Assembly: GCF_001581005.1 (NCBI RefSeq)
Contig: NZ_LHZV01000042.1
Coordinates: 1-34,426, forward strand
Source: Acetobacter orleanensis
GTDB lineage: Bacteria > Pseudomonadota > Alphaproteobacteria > Acetobacterales > Acetobacteraceae
Direction of reading: 5' to 3'
DNA: 34,426 bases
The translations under genes were made by a program, and so were the position numbers. The stretch's first letter is position 1; each line of letters begins with the position of its first letter. Below are positions 8,882-16,203 of this stretch, piece after piece. The notes beneath the pieces are model-generated. The model worked only from the letters and a program-made list of their open reading frames with translations. It did not search any database and was not told the origin of the DNA.

Positions 8882-8895
8882 GTGATTCACATAAT
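8882..8895. promoter_or_regulatory. Operator-like repeat upstream of the 8034-8861 gene
   Basis: A second copy of GTGATTCACATAAT, here with one more dyad base on each side (TGTGATTCACA), 21 bp before the GTG start. See the identical copy at 8015-8028. Confidence 0.45.
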
Positions 8896-9000
8896 TAAAA
8901 GAAAAATTCCGCCAGTGATAGCCTCGTTTTTCACTGGTTCTGACAGTTTTTCAGGAGTGGAGATATCTTCAGTGTTCTGGTTAAAAATTTGTCCCAAAAT

Positions 9001-9725
9001 CACCTGTTTTTGGAATATGCATTATTTGCATGTCATGCGTTTAATAATGCATAGCTGATACAGAGGTTAAGGGACGGCTTTCAGGCTGTTCATGGCTCTC
9101 CATGCCGTCATACGTGATACCTGAAGCAGTTCACTGACTTCGCGGGAGGACAATCCTCTTTGCTTCATAGCTCGTGCCTGAGCTGTTTTTTCAGGCGATA
9201 GAGTAGAACGTCTTCCGGGGCGTTTTCCCTTGGCTCTGGCGACATCTAGGCCAGCCATGATCCGCTCACGAATAATGTTGCGTTCAAACTCCGCGAAACC
9301 AGCGAGAAGCAAAAGGAACAGGCGACCACCTGCGCCTGAGGTATCAATCCCAAGGTTAAGGATACGCACAGCAATCTGCCGTTTTTTCAGTATGTCTATT
9401 AAAGAAAGAACATCCACGGCATTACGGCCAAGCCTGTCGAGTTTCGCAACCGTCAGCGTATCACCTGCCTTCAGTCGATGAACCAAACGGCTGAGTTCTG
9501 GTCTCTGCTTCCATGATGTTGCGCCTGAAAGCGTCTCGGTAATGACGCGGTCGGGTGGTATCCCTTCCTTCTGAAGATCGCTGGTCTGGCTGTCGGTGCT
9601 CTGCTTCGTCGTACTGACTCTGGCATATCCATATCGTGTCATTGTTCCTCTCCTTTATTGATACATGATCTTGGTATCCGTTCTCGTGTTTGGATGCTTA
9701 GGGAGAAGTGTAACAAAAACAGGTG
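9001..9725. repeat. 12-bp inverted repeats flanking a serine recombinase gene
   Basis: CACCTGTTTTTG (9001-9012) and its exact reverse complement CAAAAACAGGTG (9714-9725) enclose the recombinase gene at 9067-9642. Flanking bases do not match. They could be recombination sites of the enzyme, ends of a small mobile unit, or chance in an A/T-rich string. Confidence 0.4.
9067..9642 (-). CDS. Serine recombinase (resolvase/invertase family)
   Basis: A 191-residue small serine recombinase with the catalytic motif YGYARVSTTKQ (Ser10), the conserved KLDRLGRNAVDVLSLIDIL segment and the FAEFERNIIRERIMAGLDVARAKGKRPGR E-helix region. The C-terminal helix-turn-helix is GLSSREVSELLQVSRMTAWRAM. It belongs to a different subgroup from the recombinase at 770-1363, sharing only the general motifs, so the two are not a recent duplication. 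It sits in the middle of element A between the defence cluster and the mobilization module, and is bracketed by 12-bp inverted repeats. It may have delivered the neighbouring genes or act on a local site; its exact function is unknown. Confidence 0.9.
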   Translation of the reverse strand: MTRYGYARVSTTKQSTDSQTSDLQKEGIPPDRVITETLSGATSWKQRPELSRLVHRLKAGDTLTVAKLDRLGRNAVDVLSLIDILKKRQIAVRILNLGIDTSGAGGRLFLLLLAGFAEFERNIIRERIMAGLDVARAKGKRPGRRSTLSPEKTAQARAMKQRGLSSREVSELLQVSRMTAWRAMNSLKAVP

Positions 9726-9787
9726 TTTAAGGGATAACATCCGGTGGATTTTTCCGGGTTTTCCGGGGGTGTTCATAGGATGGAGAC

Positions 9788-9832
9788 ATGACAATGACGA
9801 TGAAATCCCGCCAGTTTCCGCCGGTTTGGTAG
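9788..9832 (+). CDS. Possible 14-codon leader peptide
   Basis: ATG at 9788 follows a good ribosome site (AGGATGGAGAC) and encodes MTMTMKSRQFPPVW before TAG at 9830-9832, 6 bp before the ATG of the next gene, which has little ribosome site of its own. This arrangement could couple translation of the downstream membrane protein. It may equally be a chance short frame. Confidence 0.25.
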   Translation: MTMTMKSRQFPPVW

Positions 9833-9838
9833 CTTCTT

Positions 9839-10552
9839 ATGGATATTGAGGTCATGGGCCAAACATTCTGGCTGAACGGAATCAAGGGGACTGTAAAAGA
9901 CGTTCGGAAATGGACATCGACTACAGTTCAGTCGACTGGACAGGGTACGATTACCGACCTTGGGTATGGTGTGTACAGGACAAGCGCTCCTCAGATATCC
10001 AGCACAACTCAGGAACACCAAGATTTCTGGATAGTTTCTCCCGGTGGCCGACAGGAGAAAGTCGAAGTAAACGGTGATATTGGTAATGGTCAAACAGTAT
10101 TGGTAGTCTGGGGAAGCGTTAAAGGTAATAATAACGGGTATAATTTAGTTGTCAGGAATTTCACGACCAATCAAGGCTGGAATCTCCTCAGGTGTCTGCC
10201 AAATTCGATTGCTTACAAAGGCACTAAAGAGCTAACGCTAAAATACCTTGGTTATATCTTTCTTCCTTTTATAATTCTGACTCTGGCCTACAGTAATCTT
10301 CCTCCTCGAAATAACAATCTTGGAGGTGTTTACCATTCAGATAGAGACTATCGCGCCACTCACCCGACGTTCACTCAATCAGATATCCTTCCATTTCTAA
10401 ATATCGATATCTTTATGGCGATTCCGATATTGATATTCGTTGGTTATCGAAAGCGAACCAGGCTGATTTGGCAAAATTATAATACTGCAATGGTTTGTAT
10501 CAATCAGGCCATTAACAACAATCCTCAATTCGTTAAATCTCTGGAATCATGA
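9839..10552 (+). CDS. Hypothetical membrane protein with beta-rich N-terminal domain
   Basis: A 237-residue protein of unknown family. Residues 1-110 are glycine-, threonine- and valine-rich with alternating hydrophobics (GQTFWLNGIKGTVKD ... DFWIVSPGGRQEKVEVNGDI ... GQTVLVVWGSV), suggesting a small beta-barrel or sandwich domain. Two hydrophobic stretches follow (about 137-156, YLGYIFLPFIILTLAYSNL, and about 193-208, FMAIPILIFVGY), probable membrane segments. It overlaps the next gene (ATG at 10549 overlapping TGA at 10550-10552), so the pair is translationally coupled. The pair lies between the recombinase at 9067 and the mobilization genes and is cargo of element A. No function can be assigned; an envelope role is the only inference the segments allow. 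Confidence 0.75.
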   Translation: MDIEVMGQTFWLNGIKGTVKDVRKWTSTTVQSTGQGTITDLGYGVYRTSAPQISSTTQEHQDFWIVSPGGRQEKVEVNGDIGNGQTVLVVWGSVKGNNNGYNLVVRNFTTNQGWNLLRCLPNSIAYKGTKELTLKYLGYIFLPFIILTLAYSNLPPRNNNLGGVYHSDRDYRATHPTFTQSDILPFLNIDIFMAIPILIFVGYRKRTRLIWQNYNTAMVCINQAINNNPQFVKSLES

Positions 10553-11397
10553 TGAAAAAGATATTTTTCATTTTTACAGCCTTTACTCTTGCTCAACCTG
10601 TGACCGCATCTGCTCAGACAATGGTACAGTGCATGATGGCACGTAATCAGGGTATGATATCTCCTGCTTGTAATAAAATTCTTGGCTTATCGACAGAACC
10701 GGCCAAAGTTCCCGAAGATAACGGCGGTCTGCATCTGAAGCAGGTTATTGACTATAAAGCGCCATCTAACAGTGTCGGACAGGCGTCTATTCTCGGCTTG
10801 ACGTTGGGAATGTCATTAGAAGACGCAAGAAAAATCATGACGGCTCATTGTGAGGGCGAACCACATCAGAGCAATACTTTTTTGACAGTGGTACATAAGG
10901 GAGTGCAGGTTAAGACACAATTCTTCCCGATGCAGTTAGGATGTTTGATAAAGGGAGATGGTTTGCGCGTAACATTTTCTCCGCCCGTTTCAGGGAATGT
11001 CATAACGAAGATAGAGAGGACAGTTTCTTACCCTGCTGATGCGTCACCAAGTTTTACTGGCCTCAAAGCGGACTTGGCTGAAAAATATAATATCCATCTC
11101 ATGAAAAATGATACTCAGGACATCATTTACTCATTGGAAGATGGGAGCATCAGTGAAAGACCAGAAGGTTCTCTTCTGGTGCCAACACGGAAAAACCCGG
11201 ATTACGCACCGACAGCACAGGCATATATATTTGTTAACATAAGAGGCGTGTCAGGAAATCCGGAGAATGTTTCATATATGGAGATTTTTCTCGAAGATAC
11301 AGGGGCAGAGAACCGCTTGAATGATGAGGTAATTAAGCAAATGAATGCCTTTGTTGATGACAAGCTTTCCACAAACACAGTGAAAGCAACATTATAA
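10549..11397 (+). CDS. Secreted hypothetical protein, coupled to the membrane protein upstream
   Basis: A 282-residue protein starting at ATG 10549 or at the adjacent ATG 10552. The N-terminus (MMKKIFFIFTAFTLAQPVTA, then SAQ) is a clear Sec signal peptide, with a probable cut near residue 22-24. The mature part has paired cysteines (C28 and C41; C100 and C126), consistent with a periplasmic protein with disulfides. A segment near 84-97 (GLTLGMSLEDARKIM) resembles the L-G-M-x-x-x-x-A-x motif of small periplasmic beta-rich domains. I do not recognise the family. Four-base overlap with the upstream gene indicates a two-gene operon and a shared envelope-related task. Confidence 0.72.
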   Translation: MMKKIFFIFTAFTLAQPVTASAQTMVQCMMARNQGMISPACNKILGLSTEPAKVPEDNGGLHLKQVIDYKAPSNSVGQASILGLTLGMSLEDARKIMTAHCEGEPHQSNTFLTVVHKGVQVKTQFFPMQLGCLIKGDGLRVTFSPPVSGNVITKIERTVSYPADASPSFTGLKADLAEKYNIHLMKNDTQDIIYSLEDGSISERPEGSLLVPTRKNPDYAPTAQAYIFVNIRGVSGNPENVSYMEIFLEDTGAENRLNDEVIKQMNAFVDDKLSTNTVKATL

Positions 11398-11700
11398 AAA
11401 CACTTTTTATGCTTCATCATGGGGAGGCGCTATAACAGTGCCTTTTCTGATATCTCTGGAAATGAGATGGTAGAGAATAAGAAAAAACTCGATAATAATA
11501 TATTAAATTCATACCGATATAAACTCGGTATGTTGCAATATTGAATAATAATAATTCCTGAAATTCGTTATAATATAAAATATGTATTATAATAGTATTG
11601 CCATGCGTGGACTACGTTGATCCGTTTCACGGTTCACTCCGTCCAGACTGGCAAGGGGTTTCACCCCGTTGACCCCATTTGAGTGCAGGAATTTTATATA
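11398..11700. other. A/T-rich gap with hairpin, then candidate oriT region of element A
   Basis: The first part is A/T-rich and holds one clear hairpin, CATACCGA/TCGGTATG (11510-11532, 8-bp stem, 7-base loop), which could end the upstream operon or act as an operator. The second part (about 11600-11700), just before mobC, contains a small hairpin GGGG-TTTCA-CCCC (11655-11667). Its position directly upstream of mobC-relaxase genes is where an origin of transfer is expected. No known nick sequence was recognised. Confidence 0.4.
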
Positions 11701-12075
11701 ATGGAAAATAACGAAATAAATAAAGGCAAAGCAGGAAGGCCAAATATGAGACGAATGGAAACCCGTCTCTCCATTCGTGCAAACCGTGAAGAGCTGGAGG
11801 CATGGAAGCAAACCGGACGTGAAGCCGGGTTTCATAATCTCGCCAGTTATTTCCGGTCTTTGATGTCTTCCAGATATTTTGTGAATGACGAAAAGAAATA
11901 TCTTCTGGCAGAGTTGAATGAAGCCACCAATCAGGTTGCACGATGTGGGAATAACCTGAACCAGATAGCCTATCATCTGAATGCTGGTGGACATGAGGAC
12001 GCATCACGAGCGGTTTCTGAATGTCGTGACATCATCAAGACCATGAAGCGTATTATCATGGATATTCGAAGATGA
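11701..12075 (+). CDS. mobC: MobC-like relaxosome accessory protein
   Basis: The protein is 124 residues from ATG 11701, chosen over GTG 11683 because AGGA lies 10 bp before the ATG. After a short polar leader, residues 17-55 (RRMETRLSIRANREELEAWKQTGREAGFHNLASYFRSL) form a ribbon-helix-helix-like DNA-binding domain. The C-terminal part holds the MobC signature (ATNQVARCGNNLNQIAYHLNAGG). MobC proteins bind oriT and help the relaxase open and nick it. The gene overlaps the relaxase gene by four bases (ATGA), the standard mobC-mobA layout. The candidate oriT is directly upstream. Family assignment is firm; the symbol follows the family. Confidence 0.88.
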   Translation: MENNEINKGKAGRPNMRRMETRLSIRANREELEAWKQTGREAGFHNLASYFRSLMSSRYFVNDEKKYLLAELNEATNQVARCGNNLNQIAYHLNAGGHEDASRAVSECRDIIKTMKRIIMDIRR

Positions 12076-13811
12076 TTATCAGCTCAGAGCCTCTTATTGC
12101 CTCTCGTGGGTGTGGGGAGACCTGTGATCATGTTTTTCGGGGCTCTGGAAATGAATCCATAGACGAGATTCAAGGATCAGAGTTTGATGTTATGCAAACT
12201 TTTGATGAAGCCAGAGACAACCACGACAAATATGCGGTGTGCCATTTCAAGATCAATCCCAAACGAAACATTACGCATGAGCAGATGTTACAAAGTGTCA
12301 GTATGTTGGCTGTGGAATTTGGCTTTGATCCGGATACCTGCACAATAGTCAGACATAGGAAGGCCAAGGCGGGTGAACCTGATGCGGATGAGCACTATCA
12401 TCTCTATGCATCATGGCGGAATAGTGCTGGCAAATGCCTGGACAGCAGTTACATGAGAGTCAGACAGGAGAAGATTTCCCGGACGTGTGAGGTTTTGTTT
12501 GGTCATGACATTGTAAAGGGACGCCATCAGGTTGCAGTCATCCGCCAGCTCCGGGATGAAGGGAAGGCTGATATTGCGGATTATATAGAGGCTCATACAC
12601 CAGACCTGTATGAACCAGTGCAATCTGCTTTTACAGCCATCCAGCATCAATCAGCCTTGCGTCAGGGGGTTAACCTCGGAAAGCTGAGACAGTCGATCAG
12701 AGACCTACGTATAACCTCAGAATCATTTTCAGAAATGGTTGAGGGGTTAAGTGCTCTGGGAGTGAGTATCCAGAAAGGAGAAAAAGCCAATACATATATT
12801 ATCGTGAATAACGAAAATAATAAGTTTCTTGGTTCTGCCAATCGTCTGTTTGAAATGAAGAAAGGGGAGTTTGCCAACCTGTTTGAAGCCTTACAACAAG
12901 GAAAGGATACGACCTTTGCACTGTCTAAGGGTGAGAGCCCAGTAAATGCTTCAGAGATGACAGGTGAGAAGATTCTCTCTCCTATGCCTCAGGTTATACC
13001 GGAGAGCACTCTACTGTCGTCTGTGCCCAAACTTACGACCAAAGGCATTCCGTCAGGAAGTGGAGTTTCTGACATCAAAGCAGATCATTTTGCGATGACT
13101 GATAGTATGTCGCGTGAACAGAAGGCTTCCATTGCTTTCCAGAATGAAGAAGCCAACCGGAAAGCATCTGTCGAAAAAGAGACACTAGCGAACCAGCAAA
13201 AGTTTGCAGATGATCTGTTACAGATGATGTCTGACTTTGATAAGAAATGGAAACATGTTCTCAAAGAGCCCTTTTCTGATCCGAACAGTCGAAACCCTGT
13301 GCTGATAAGAGAAAAGCATGAGAGCATCCTGAAGCCATTAAGAACCAGATATCATGTGGAACGGCAGAAATGGTTTAACGGCTCATCCACACGTAAGGCG
13401 CTCCAGGAATTCAACAATGCCTTAAAGAAGCTGAGATATGATAGAGATGATTTTAAGGCGTTGGATATTCTGAATAATGAGAGTGATTTTTTATATTGTT
13501 TGAATTGGATGGCGGATTTCTACGTAGCTGGTCGTGAAAGAAAGCTTCGGGAATGGCAGACTGATAACTCTGTTAAAAGCTACCTGAAGGCAAAGAAGGA
13601 TTTTGATGAGCTATATAACTACATTCAGAAAACAGGAGATGTCGAACTTCTGCGAAATGCTCTAAGGAATCCTGTTTATGCATTCCAACAGATGAGGAAA
13701 ACAAAAGATATTGAGGCAACCATGACAGCAATGAATCAGAGTAGGGATAAAGCCATTTCAATAGAGAAAAAGAAAAACGTGAACAATGATATTATCCCTG
13801 TATATACATAG
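12072..13811 (+). CDS. Relaxase (MobA/VirD2-like mobilization protein)
   Basis: A 579-residue protein. The N-terminal relaxase domain includes the strand HFKINPKRNITHEQM and the histidine pair in DEHYHLYASW (His108, His110), which ligates the metal used for nicking at oriT. The catalytic tyrosine is probably in the first 60 residues, but which one cannot be fixed by eye. The rest is charged and helical, with a long lysine-rich region (about 360-570) and no helicase or primase motif. It overlaps mobC. Together they would let element A be transferred by a conjugative apparatus supplied elsewhere, since no type IV secretion genes are present. It is distinct from the relaxase of element B. Confidence 0.85.
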   Translation: MIISSEPLIASRGCGETCDHVFRGSGNESIDEIQGSEFDVMQTFDEARDNHDKYAVCHFKINPKRNITHEQMLQSVSMLAVEFGFDPDTCTIVRHRKAKAGEPDADEHYHLYASWRNSAGKCLDSSYMRVRQEKISRTCEVLFGHDIVKGRHQVAVIRQLRDEGKADIADYIEAHTPDLYEPVQSAFTAIQHQSALRQGVNLGKLRQSIRDLRITSESFSEMVEGLSALGVSIQKGEKANTYIIVNNENNKFLGSANRLFEMKKGEFANLFEALQQGKDTTFALSKGESPVNASEMTGEKILSPMPQVIPESTLLSSVPKLTTKGIPSGSGVSDIKADHFAMTDSMSREQKASIAFQNEEANRKASVEKETLANQQKFADDLLQMMSDFDKKWKHVLKEPFSDPNSRNPVLIREKHESILKPLRTRYHVERQKWFNGSSTRKALQEFNNALKKLRYDRDDFKALDILNNESDFLYCLNWMADFYVAGRERKLREWQTDNSVKSYLKAKKDFDELYNYIQKTGDVELLRNALRNPVYAFQQMRKTKDIEATMTAMNQSRDKAISIEKKKNVNNDIIPVYT

Positions 13812-13857
13812 ATTTTTTCATTTATTGTTGATTTTAATGTATAATCATGGTAGATAT

Positions 13858-13893
13858 AAAAAAGCCCTTGAGAGATTGGCGTCTCTAAAGGGC
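13858..13893 (-). terminator. Rho-independent terminator read on the minus strand
   Basis: Hairpin at 13864-13893 with 6 bp plus 5 bp around one mismatch and a TTGGCG-region loop. The run of six T is on the minus-strand side, so it terminates leftward transcription, although the coding genes on both sides run rightward. Confidence 0.65.
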
Positions 13894-13956
13894 GGGATTG
13901 CAGGGAGGAGGAAGAGAACGCCCCCGCAAGAGATTTTGTTAGGTTAGATTGTAGAT
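13858..13956 (-). ncRNA. Candidate antisense RNA in the leader of the primase/rep gene
   Basis: On the minus strand there is an extended -10 promoter, TGCTATAAT (-10 at 13963-13968), and about 100 bases further a terminator: stem GCCCTT/AAGGGC extended by AGAGA/TCTCT (13864-13893), followed by a U-run (13858-13863). No gene lies on this strand here. A transcript of about 100 nt would be complementary to the leader of the primase gene starting at 14065. On the plus strand a TATAAT (13840-13845) could start that leader. This is the layout of counter-transcribed RNAs that limit plasmid replication. Predicted only. Confidence 0.5.
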
Positions 13957-14064
13957 AGAGTAATTATAGCACAACGTCAACAATAAAAATAGAATTTCTT
14001 TCTTTTCCTTCTCATGGTTTTCAAATGAAGACTTTCTGTGATCCCAATTTTTGGGAAACAGAAT

Positions 14065-15813
14065 ATGGAACAGATATGTAAAAAAGTTATTGAAGAAAAT
14101 GATATTCCTGAGGGAAGGGAACGCCTGAATGAAAAGAGGTTTTCATCTGAAAGCTTTCTGTCCCCTGACATTTCGACATTCTGGGATGTTTCAAGATTCC
14201 CGGCAAATCGGGATGGTTCTGAATGCTATGTAAGCATTTTAGGATTCTGGAAAGATTTCTGGCGTCCAAAATATTATGATCCGGCCACTCAGGAACAAAA
14301 GCCAGGTAACAGAATCTTCAGAAGGTATTTTCCTGCGACAGAAGAAGGAATGCAGGGAATCAGGGGCTTGATAGAGAGCAATAAATTTGAGGCTCTGTAT
14401 CGTTCTCAGGCATTCTTTCCGAAGATTAGAAAGACCCAGAGAAAAGAGGATATTTCAGCCATATCTCATGCATGGCTTGATCTGGATATCAATAAGCTTG
14501 GTGAAAAACGGAAGCTTATCAGGGGAGACAGGGCAAAAGGCATTTTTGACAGGTGGGTTGATAATGATCACTATCGTCCTGAACTCTTTCAGGAATGGCA
14601 ATCTCTGGATGATTCAGGCAAAGCTGAATGGCTTATTTCTCATTGCGTGAATAACGAAATACCTGAGCCTACGGAAGTTGTGTTGTCTGGTGGTGGTGCC
14701 TACCTGTTATGGCAATTCACAGATACCGTGTTTATCAGAAGGCGACGCAGGAAAGTTGGGCAGAAAAATTCACCTCGCTCTTATATTGATGTCATTGAGG
14801 ATATTCACAGGAATCTGCGTAATCGTCTGGATTATCTGATGGCAGATATCACACCATGTTCTGCTCAGACTGTTTTGAGGATTCCAGGATCAATCAATTA
14901 CAAATATTCTCCTTTGGGACATTCATGCCGATCAGTGTGGTTTAACGCAGATAATCGTTATAGCTCGGATGACTTCAAACAGCGTGTTCTGGGTATTGCA
15001 CCTTATGCAGGAGCGGAACGCTACCGTCAGGCACAGGAAATCGACGTTATTAGGAAGAAGGCACGTCAGCAGGGAGAGAAGACCTACAGGGACAATGCCC
15101 AGAAATGGAGCCAGAAGGCATCTCTGAAGGCTGACAATCCTGATAATGGGAATATCGTCCAGTTTCCTGTTAAAGCCTCTAAAAACTCACCCTATAAGCA
15201 ATCAAGGCGTATCATTGGTGATCTGAAGGAACTGGCAAAGCTGAGATGGGGTGGAAGTGTCATGGAAGGTTACAGGGATATGTTCTGTCATATCGCTGTT
15301 TCCATGGCGTCAGCACATTTCCAGAATAATCCCAATGAGCTGTTGCCCTATGTGAAAGCCCAGATGGAAGATATTATTCCCTCTGATTATCTGACTCAGC
15401 ATTTTGAAAGCGATAATATCACGAGCCTGAATAAACTGATGACTGCGTGTGATGTGTCTGATGTGAAACCGGGTTTTTGCTCATGGCGTTATGCCTACAG
15501 CATTGATCGGATCATTGAAAAACTTGCGATCACCGAAGATGAAATGAAGCATCTGGATTGTCTGGTTTCCAAGAGCATCAAGAAAGAAAGGCGGAAACAG
15601 ACTGACAAGGTTTATCAAGCCAAAAAGCGCAGGAATGCAGGGTCTGTCAGAAGAGAACACTATGAAGGGGAGGCATTGTCCAAAACAAAACCATGGGAAA
15701 AACTGGGAATATGTCGCAGGACATGGGAAAGACGACAAAAGAAATTCCAGAGAGCTTCTGTTGATAGTGACGTTAAAAGCTCTGAATCAAACCTTCTGGC
15801 AAATGTTGGGTGA
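14065..15813 (+). CDS. RepB-like primase (archaeo-eukaryotic primase fold), candidate replication protein
   Basis: 582 residues from ATG 14065, which has GGGA eight bases upstream; GTG 14038 in frame lacks such a site. The primase core shows HAWLDLD (Asp139 and Asp141, the metal pair), the strand-loop EVVLSGGGAYLLWQF (about 204-218) and RIPGSINYKY (about 272-281). Together these are the pattern of RepB/PrimPol-type plasmid primases. The C-terminal part ends in a basic, probably helix-turn-helix segment (KPWEKLGICRRTWERRQKKF). It would prime replication of an excised or transferred element strand. The gene follows the relaxase and has a candidate antisense RNA in its leader, which points to copy control. 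Helicase motifs are absent, so host replication proteins would be needed. Confidence 0.78.
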   Translation: MEQICKKVIEENDIPEGRERLNEKRFSSESFLSPDISTFWDVSRFPANRDGSECYVSILGFWKDFWRPKYYDPATQEQKPGNRIFRRYFPATEEGMQGIRGLIESNKFEALYRSQAFFPKIRKTQRKEDISAISHAWLDLDINKLGEKRKLIRGDRAKGIFDRWVDNDHYRPELFQEWQSLDDSGKAEWLISHCVNNEIPEPTEVVLSGGGAYLLWQFTDTVFIRRRRRKVGQKNSPRSYIDVIEDIHRNLRNRLDYLMADITPCSAQTVLRIPGSINYKYSPLGHSCRSVWFNADNRYSSDDFKQRVLGIAPYAGAERYRQAQEIDVIRKKARQQGEKTYRDNAQKWSQKASLKADNPDNGNIVQFPVKASKNSPYKQSRRIIGDLKELAKLRWGGSVMEGYRDMFCHIAVSMASAHFQNNPNELLPYVKAQMEDIIPSDYLTQHFESDNITSLNKLMTACDVSDVKPGFCSWRYAYSIDRIIEKLAITEDEMKHLDCLVSKSIKKERRKQTDKVYQAKKRRNAGSVRREHYEGEALSKTKPWEKLGICRRTWERRQKKFQRASVDSDVKSSESNLLANVG

Positions 15814-16203
15814 CTAAAATTTTCTCACCATGATTTTCTATAGGTTCTTATTCTGTTTTGATATGTCGCAAGTCTATCGCAAATAATATATAGGTTCGTA
15901 GGTTGGGGTGTAGGGGTAAAAGTTTTCATAGACCAAAGATTTGTTATCATGTTTCCAATTTATTGATCTTCAGAATTCAGAATTCAGAAATTAAGGGAGA
16001 AGGGAAAAGGAGGGGGTAGGTCCAGGATGCCCCTGCCTGCTTTTCCCATGGATAAGATGCCGGCAACTCACATGAGAAAAAATTATAAAAAATAAAAAAG
16101 TTTTCCCCTGAAACTTATAGTCATCTACAGCTAAAATCCTGTGGATTATTGGCATTACGATTGTTGCGGGTGAGATGCCACTAAAACCCTATGGAAATGA
16201 ATT
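15814..16203. other. Gene-free A/T-rich region with short repeats (possible origin region)
   Basis: No gene was found. It contains three tandem copies of TTCAGAA (15969-15989), the pair CTAAAATCCTGTGGA (16131-16145) and CTAAAACCCTATGGA (16181-16195, 13 of 15 identical), and several A-runs. Short tandem repeats next to a plasmid-type primase may be origin iterons, but the copies are few, and the convergent ends of the primase and integrase genes could also explain a non-coding gap. Confidence 0.35.

Noticed and set aside
13864..13893. Terminator of the relaxase gene on the plus strand.
   Set aside because: The T-run lies on the minus-strand side; rightward the stem is followed by GGGATTGC, so leftward termination fits better.
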